64,000 bases of DNA from Myotis daubentonii (Eukaryota; Chordata; Mammalia; Chiroptera; Vespertilionidae), in assembly GCF_963259705.1 (NCBI RefSeq), contig NC_081861.1, positions 64,089,623 to 64,153,622 of the forward strand. Direction: 5' to 3'. This document shows, in pieces, positions 57,263-64,000 of this stretch (position 1 is its first letter; each line of letters begins with the position of its first letter). The translations under genes were made by a program, and so were the position numbers. The notes under the pieces were generated by a model. That model was not told the DNA's origin and did not search any database. It saw only the letters and a program-made list of their open reading frames with translations.

Positions 57263-57976
57263 ATTAATAAATACATTAATTGAGTGAAATTCAGTAGCAT
57301 TAGAAATTTGAAGTAAATTGTAATTGGATACAAAAGGAGTAAAATCAGCAGGGTTTATCAACTGATTGGATGAAGAGATAAAGGAAAGAAAAAGGCCAAA
57401 TATGACCCCTGATAGTTTCAGCCTTGATAATGAGAAGATGTAGGTAAGTATAAGAAAAATATGGGAGGAGCAAGTTTGGGATGGAAGATGAGTTTCTTTC
57501 AGGGCATTTGATATACTGGTGGTATAGACCAATGAGAATGGGATGAAAATGACTTGGAGTGTCATTAGACTCCCTGAACAACTAAAATATCCTCTTACTG
57601 GATTATTAATAGACAGTTGCAGTAGATGTCATTGATTAGTGTAGACTGAGAGAAAACACTAGGAACCATGAGATTTGCAAGACTAAAAAGCAAACAAACA
57701 AACAAACAGGAAAAAAAAAAACATGTGGCAGGATTCAGATATGGACCAGGAAAGAGGCATCATTGGGAATGAGTGGGCTGGTTTCATACAACATGGAGGG
57801 CTCTCAATCACTATATCAGAGTCAAATTCATGGCCAATATGCTTCAGATATTGATCTATGTCAAAGGAGACTATTGTAGTTTAAAGCTTATATCTGATCC
57901 CAAGATACTTGATAACTAACCTCTCTAAACCTTTCTGTCAATAGCAAGAATATAAAGAATTTGTTTTTTAAAAAAT
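57263..57976. other. Unassigned, possibly old repeat
   Basis: 57290-57560 has wording like the unclassified stretch at 40555-41000. The 136-codon minus frame (57155-57565) shows no domain. Confidence 0.4.
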
Positions 57977-57983
57977 ACATTCC

Positions 57984-58242
57984 AGCCTGAGCCGTATAGG
58001 CTCAGTGGATGGAGTGTCGGCCTGCAGACTGAAGGGTTGCATGTTTGATTTTGGTCAAGGGCATGCGACTCAGTTGCAGGCTCAATCTCCAACCCTGGTT
58101 GGGACATGTGCAGGAGGCAACCAATCAATGTGCCTCTCTCACATCAATGTTTCTCTCTCTGTGTCTTTCCCCATCCTTTCCACTCTCTCTGAAAATCAAT
58201 GGAAAATTATCCCCTGGTGAAGATTACCAAAACAAACAGAAA
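57984..58242 (+). mobile_element. VES SINE
   Basis: 7-bp duplications ACATTCC (57977-57983 and 58243-58249). Head decayed (GTATAGGCTCAGTGG). Confidence 0.88.
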
Positions 58243-58297
58243 ACATTCCTAATATGAAAAAATTCATTTATCAAAAAACTATTGAAGGGAGGGAAAC

Positions 58298-58308
58298 CAA
58301 GATGGCGG
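58298..58308 (+). promoter_or_regulatory. YY1-type site at half-L1 5' end
   Basis: CAAGATGGCGG, 11 bp from the element start, equivalent to 3904-3914. Confidence 0.7.
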
Positions 58309-59437
58309 CATAGGTAAAAACCAGAAAGTGCTGCCTCCCACAACAACTTCAAAAATACAATGAAAAGACAAAACAGACATCATCCAGAACTACAGGAAGG
58401 CTGGCTGAGTGGAAATTCTACAACTAGAAGGAAAGAGAAAAGCACCCTGAGACCCAGAGGAGCTGCAGAAGTAAAGTGCAGAGGTACGGAGGATCGCGCA
58501 CGTGCGGAAAGGGGCTGGCACCTGAGGACGCAGCTGTCTTTTTGAATCGGGAGGGAGTCACAAGCTCCCGACTGCTCTGAACTCCGGTTCTGGGAAGTCT
58601 CTTGGGACCCAGGACTCATAAGGGGAGAAACTGGACTGTCTGGCAGTGGGCAGAACTCGGAACTTGAGGGCAGCTTTCCCTCAGATGTGCTTGCAGTGAT
58701 TACTGGGACACTGACATGCGTGGCCCCTTAGGGCAGGGCTGAAGATCAGCCATAGCTGCTTGCTCTGCCCCCTTTGATTCCCTGAGACCCCGCCCCACCC
58801 AGGCTGCAGCAGAGGCTTTTGCATATGAATGCCCTTGCCCTTTGCAACCTGAAAATTACCTAACAAATTGCAGCTGGGCCAGACAGACCCAGAACTTCCA
58901 AGAGAAGGCCCAAGGCCCCACAGCAGCTTGCATTGCTTCACAGCTGGGCCTCATCAGGGCACCTCCAAACTCCAAAAAAAGGAAGGGGAATCTGCAGTTC
59001 TCTTCGTAGCTCCTGCTGGGTAACCTCAGGCAGAGGCTAAATTAGCACCTCCTTAGATCCAAGAGCCAGTGTACCCAGTGGTCAGAGTGGGACCATCCAG
59101 ATTACAACTCCTCAGATCCATAAGGGACACACTCAGGGGGAAGACTCAGTGAGCACCAAAGCCCCACTGAAGCAAGTCTTGCCCCAGAAGGGTGTCTTCA
59201 GCACAGAAGTTCTCCCACTGCAGACACAGCTGATTCTCACGGCCAATTGGCCTGGAGGTCAATTCCTCCCAGTGACCCTAAAACAATCAAGGCATAACTA
59301 CAACAAGACTGTGCACAAAGTCCACAAGTGGGTGCACCAAGAGAGTCCACCTCAGGTAACTGGGGAGGCTGAGCCACTGGGCCCTACAGGACACCTAGCA
59401 CACAAAACCACTCTACCAACACAGGGAATCATAAAAA

Positions 59438-60282
59438 ATGCTGAGACAAAGAAACAGGTCACAAACGACAGAAATGGAGGAAAGCAAACAACTGGATATA
59501 GAGTTCAAAACCACATTTATAAGGTTTTTCAAAAATTTTATGGAAACCGCCGATAAATTTAGTGAGATCCTGGAAGATATGAAAAAAGACCAACTAGAAA
59601 TTAAGCATAAACTGGCTGAAATAAAGAATAATATACAGAGACCAAAAGCAGACAAGAGGATCCCAAGAATCAAGTCAAAGATTTGAAATACGAAGAAACA
59701 AAAAATACCCAACCGAAAAAGAAAAAAGAAAAAAGAATCCAAAATTATGAAGATAGTGTAAGGAACCTCTGGGACAACTTCAATCGTACCAACATCAGAA
59801 TTATAGGGGTACCAGAAGAAGAGAGAGGGAAAGATATTGAAAACCTATTTGAAGAAATAACGACAGAAAACTTCCCCTACCTGGTGAAAGAAGTAGACTT
59901 ACAAGTCCAGGAAGCACAGAGAACCCCAAACAAAAGGAATCCAAAGAGAACCACACCAAGACACATCATAATTAAAATGCCAAGAGCAAAAGACAAAGAG
60001 AGAATCTTAAAAGCAGCAAGAGAAAGACAGTCAGTTACCTACAAGGGAGTACCCATATGACTGTCAGCTGATTTCTCAACAGAAACCATGCAGGCAAGAA
60101 GAGAGTGGCAAGAAATATTCAAAGTGATGAATAGCAAGAACCTACAACCAAGATTACTTTATCCAGCAAAGCTATCATTCAGAACAGAAGGTCAGATAAA
60201 GAGCTGCACAGATAATAAAAAGCTAAAGGAGTTCATCACCACCAAACCAGCATTATATGAAATGCTGAAAGGTATTCTTTAA
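59438..60282 (+). pseudogene. Half-L1 ORF1, one frameshift and one nonsense codon
   Basis: Encodes an L1 ORF1-type protein: a helical N-terminal part (59438-59686, RFFKNFMETADKFSEILEDM), RRM-like LWDNFNRTNIRIIGVPEEE and TPRHIIIKMPRAK, and C-terminal domain ARREWQEIFKVMNSKNLQPRLLYPAKLSF ending EMLKGIL at 60282. The frame changes near 59640-59690. A TGA at 60058-60060 interrupts the segment where the L1 at 798-1931 has Arg in PIRLS; CGA to TGA is a typical CpG decay. The N-terminal region is shorter and unlike the coiled coil of that L1, so this is a different L1 lineage. Not functional as it stands. Confidence 0.9.
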
Positions 60283-60724
60283 GAAGAGGAAGAAGAAAAA
60301 GGAACTCTTACCATTTGCCACAGCATGGATGGAACTGGAGAGCATTATGTTAAGTGAAATAAGCCAGTCAGAGAAGGATAAATACTACATGATCTCACTC
60401 ATTTGTGGAATATAATGAACAACATAAACTGATGAACAAGGACTGATCCAGAGACGGAGAGGCATTGATTGAACTGTCGGGCCTTGGAGGTAAGGTAGGG
60501 GAGGGTGGGGGTAAGGGGGAACGATCAACCAAAGGACTTATATGCAAGCATATAGGCCTAACCAATGGACACGGACAACGGGGGGTGGGGTGAGGGCATG
60601 AGCGGGGGGGGGGGGGTAGGGGGTAATGTGGGGATAAGGACACATATGTAATATCTTAATCAATAAAAAATATATTCAAAAAGGACAAAAAAAGCAATGT
60701 GACTAACAAAAAAAAACTATTGAA

Positions 60725-61649
60725 AAAGCTTGACAATGCAATTATAAGATGAGAACCAGAAACATCAAGAAAACCATACATTTTTATTAGGGGTTCATCT
60801 GCACTTTTTTCTGGCAAAAATAAGTCAAAATTATAAAGGTCTTTATAATAAAATTATTCCCCATCTTATTTTAATGAAGAAAAGGAAAACAAGCAAACAA
60901 TCTCAGCTTAGCAGCTAGGGATTATTCCAAGATCTTTGTCACAGCCTGCTGGAAAAATATCTTCTGAATTATTGTCACTTTTTGATGCAAATATCATAAA
61001 AATCAATCTCCAAGTTGAGCCAGAATTCTATAAACAAATTCAATGAATTAATTGTTTACTAAGCAAAGCCAAATCCTGAGGGTGAACATGAAAAGACCCA
61101 TTTCCTTCTCTCAGGGAACTCAGTTTAGTGAAGGAACTCTATGCCTAGGTTTAGAAATACCTTCAAAGCCAGTCTTATCTCAAGAAGACACTAGCAGCAG
61201 GGCAACTATGCACACATAACAGAATCATGCACTTTGTGTTGAGAGCCCTGCAGTTTCAGAGCATTTACTATACTACATGGCATGAAAACTCTTCTCAATC
61301 TTGATTTGTTATCTTTTGGGAAGGCCACTGATCCATAGAGATATAAAAGCATCCCTGACTTGAGGTCCTAGTCTAGTTATTTGTTAGCATGGATTAGCTG
61401 GATAAATTAGCTGTATATCTCGATGAGCTGGTTAAATCCATCTTGAGTTCGGTACTTGTATTTTGAAGTAATCACACTTTGTTACCATCCAATATGCCAT
61501 AAAGACTTTTCTTACCACATTGTTGTCAGAGGAAGAGGCCAGAATCAGGGAGGAGTTCAAAATCAGAAAGGTCGCAGCAAATTAAACACGGGGAGTTTCT
61601 AGGCGTCAGCCAATAAACTGGGGATAAAAACAAGAATGACCATTGAGGG
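60725..61649. other. Unassigned sequence
   Basis: Nothing recognised. Confidence 0.5.
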
Positions 61650-61860
61650 AATAATATCTACCATTTATTGAGGCATTTTCCTAAGTCCTGAACATATCAT
61701 CTCATTTATTTTCACTTTGTCTTATTTTTAAAAATTTTACAGGTAATAAAATTGGGTGAGAGTGGTGAAATAATTTGCCCCAAATTCCATCACTAAAAAT
61801 TGGTATCGGTGAGATTCAAACCTAAATCTGCCTGCCACCAAAGCCATTGTTTTTAACCAA
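61650..61860 (-). mobile_element. MIR SINE
   Basis: Reads as reversed MIR: TACCATTTATTGAGGCATTTTCC, TTTTACAGGTAATAAAATTGG and GAGATTCAAACCTAAATCTGCCTG. Confidence 0.75.
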
Positions 61861-62219
61861 GTACCTTGAACTGTCAAAAAGTTAAAAACACGATGAGCCA
61901 ATTCAAAGGCATCGGAGAAGAGAGTTAAGTGGAGAAAGGGAAGCATGGGGCATATTTCAGGCACAGAGGTTGGGGGAGGGGGTAGACGTGAAGGAAATCA
62001 ATGATAATGTTACCCACCAAAATTGGTGGGTCGTTTTCCCAATGTGTACAAAAAAGCCAAATTATGAGGCAACAGATTTTTATTTATTTATTTTTTTCAG
62101 AGAAAAGGGTGATGTTGTTTTTTCATTATTCGGGAGGCAGCCTAAGGAGGAGATAGAGACAAAGCTCTAATTAGTACCACTGAATAAAGATTTGAAGCAA
62201 ATGTAAAGGATAAGGTGAG

Positions 62220-62445
62220 CCCTGGCCAGTTTGGCCCAGTGGATAGAGCGTCGGCCTGCAGACTGAAGGGTCTCGGGTTCGATTCCAGTCAAGGGCATGT
62301 ACCTTGGTTGCGGGCACATCCCCAGTGGGGGAGTGTGCAGGAGGCAGCTGATCAATGTTTCTCTCTCATCGATGTTTCTAACTCTCTATCCCTCTCCCTT
62401 CCTCTCTGTAAAAAAAAATCAATAAAATATATTTTTAAAAAAAGA
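62220..62445 (+). mobile_element. VES SINE with intact B box
   Basis: 10-bp duplications ATAAGGTGAG (62210-62219 and 62446-62455). B box GGTTCGATTCC (62276-62286). Confidence 0.95.
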
Positions 62446-62455
62446 ATAAGGTGAG

Positions 62456-63214
62456 GAGATGATATACATATTCATTCATTCTAATTCAGGGGGTCTAACT
62501 GGATAGTCTTGGAACTAAGCCATCTGAGGTAGGAATGTAAAAGAGGGTGAAAGGGAACAAACTAATGTCAGTCTGGCAGAGTTTGATTGGTCAGTCCTAT
62601 GTGTGTCCATATTTGGTCTGGGCACCAGGTCTTGCTTATTGACAGACCTTTTTAAAAGGTCCCAGAGGTAAACAGCAGCTCCTCTGTTACTTGAATTCTG
62701 TGAATCTTAGATCTGCTGTGCTCCTGAGGTCAGCTTAGGGTCAGGTGGCTGCTAACTGTGACTGCTCAAGCCTCTGGGACCAGTTTGACCCAGTTTAGTC
62801 TGGCGGTCTCTAGAGCACTGTGAGGAGGCCTGGTGATATCTACTGAAAAATACTAAAACAAAACAGGACAAAACAAAATCTAGAGAGACAAACTATTAGC
62901 CTCTGGGTTCAATGTTAGGCCCCTCAGGAGCCACCCTGTTTGTGTTAGGGACCAGTTTCAATAATGCAGAGTTTCTGGGGTATTAAATACCTTCTCCTCT
63001 TAACTTGCAAGTTAACATCTACTAAATATTTCTTTTTTTATAGTCGTGGTTGGAATTATTAATGTGATTCTGATACTGTGATTGGGAGTTATTGAAAATA
63101 GAATTCTGGAGCCAGAGATAGAAACAATCTTTACCTGAATGGGAAATATCAAGATAGCTCTATAGTAGCTCTACAGGGTGTGTGGGTGTTTCGTGTGTCT
63201 TTTTTTGTTGTTTT
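62456..63214. other. Unassigned sequence
   Basis: Nothing recognised. Confidence 0.5.
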
Positions 63215-63398
63215 TTGGAGGGGAGAATGGAGAGATAGAGAGAGAAAGAGAGAGAGAGCGAGAGAGAGAAATCAATTTATTGTTCCACTTATTTATGCAT
63301 TCATTGGTTGATTCTTGAATGTGCCCCGATTGGAGATCAAACCCACAACCTTGGCATATGGGGATGACACTCCAACCAACTGAGCTATTTGCCAGGGC
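63215..63398 (-). mobile_element. VES SINE, older variant
   Basis: GA-rich left part, then TGTGCCCCGATTGGAGATCAAACCCACAACC and CCAACCAACTGAGCTA (reversed tRNA-like head). No clear duplication. Confidence 0.8.
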
Positions 63399-64000
63399 TG
63401 ATACAGGGTTTTGGGTAAAGAACTTTTAGAAACACTAGTGATTCAATCCCTTTGAGTGAATTTACTTGGTACCAAATTATTTAGGTAGTTCTGTTATTGA
63501 TGGAAGTTGAGTTCTTGGGGTGCCACAAGGAAAATAATTTCCTTAGGCTCCCATTGGAGGATGGGATTTCGTGGAAAGCTTTATTATTATGTAAAACTAA
63601 GCGAACTCTCCTCCAAGCTCCATTTCTGCCCATCTTGCCATGGGAGGCCAATCTTGTCTGCAGCAGGGCCAGAGTAAAAACCAGTGTCCATCATTTCTGC
63701 TCCATATTCAAGTCCAGTCCAGCCCAGCATCCTTCCTGTGGATGCTTAAGGCCACATGGCTATGGAGAGAGAACAGACGAGTGCACAGGTGAGTATGAGT
63801 CACAGAGCAAGAGAGAGCAAGCACGGACAACAGCACATGAGAGAATGAACTCTTTGAGGGTTTTAACTTTCCAATATTTCGTGGGCTTCTGATGGGGTTC
63901 ACTCCCTAGCCAACCCATTGTTCCCCAGGCTAGACTGACAGGCAAGCACCTTCTCTACATCAGCCCAATTCCTTGCGCATGTGCCCATCTCCCCCTTTGT
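63399..64000. other. Unassigned sequence
   Basis: The 131-codon + frame at 63497-63892 has no recognisable domain, repeats or splice context. It is treated as chance. Confidence 0.4.

Larger units (their letters stand above)
58287..60710 (+). mobile_element. Half-L1: internally deleted L1 with ORF1 but no ORF2 body
   Basis: 14-bp perfect duplications AAAAAACTATTGAA (58273-58286 and 60711-60724) bound one insertion of 2424 bp. Order: L1 5' terminus with YY1 site, 5'UTR of about 1.15 kb, ORF1 (about 59438-60282), then directly the last part of ORF2 (GGAACTCTTACCATTTGCCA at 60300) and the 3'UTR with G-rich runs, AATAAA and A-rich tail. All of the endonuclease and nearly all of the reverse transcriptase are absent. 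The join, at about 60296-60303, falls in an A/G-rich spot shared by both sides. This is the layout of HAL1 ('half-L1') elements, which depend on ORF2p from intact L1. Confidence 0.93.

Noticed and set aside
63497..63892. 131-codon + frame as a gene
   Set aside because: No domain or conserved pattern recognised; could only be revived by a protein match.

Overview
The window is nuclear DNA of a vespertilionid (vesper) bat, and almost everything recognisable in it is transposable-element sequence. The diagnosis rests on two lineage markers seen together. One is some twenty tRNA-derived VES SINEs. The other is a dense set of HeliBat-type rolling-circle transposons, with 5' ends of the TCCTATATAATAAAAG type and 3' ends in GGGCCTCTAG. 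Non-autonomous hAT and mariner elements and bat-type L1 retrotransposons agree with this. I found no convincing host protein-coding exon, tRNA, rRNA, CRISPR or bacterial-type gene. Most long open frames are antisense shadows of L1, frames through microsatellites (His-Thr, Ser-Leu or Lys-Glu-Gly runs) or chance frames.

Layout. 1-3922: 5' part of a full-length-type L1 on the minus strand (complete 5'UTR, ORF1, and the ORF2 endonuclease domain running off the left edge), inserted into an older L1 (to about 5070). 5305-6134: 5'-truncated L1. 8129-8918: mariner MITE, then a VES SINE and hAT-like unit. 9443-11696: head-to-tail Helitrons. 13133-13910: solo class II LTR with a 6-bp target duplication. 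14457-17657: two more Helitrons and an MLT1 LTR. 18476-18690: hAT MITE. 24189-25802, 30282-31267 and 44577-45346: compound Helitrons. 26525-27047: VES SINE with a long purine tract. 31268-58242: mostly repeat-poor sequence with scattered MIR, L2, old L1 and VES copies. 58287-60710: a complete internally deleted 'half-L1' between 14-bp target duplications. 60725-64000: MIR and VES copies in otherwise plain sequence.

How the parts work together. L1 supplies the reverse transcriptase and endonuclease that would mobilise the VES SINEs and the half-L1; their target-site duplications and A-rich tails fit this. The Helitrons, hAT and mariner elements are non-autonomous and need proteins encoded elsewhere. 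The most notable observations concern the Helitrons. One 5' unit is fused through nearly the same CTCTA/TCCTATA junction to 3' partners at four loci. That unit carries a promoter-like cluster (CCAAT, octamer, YY1). A second Helitron family carries a CTCF core-like motif at the same internal position in three copies.

Limits: all repeat family calls are from memory of consensus sequences. Boundaries are base-precise only where a target duplication or a Helitron terminus is quoted.
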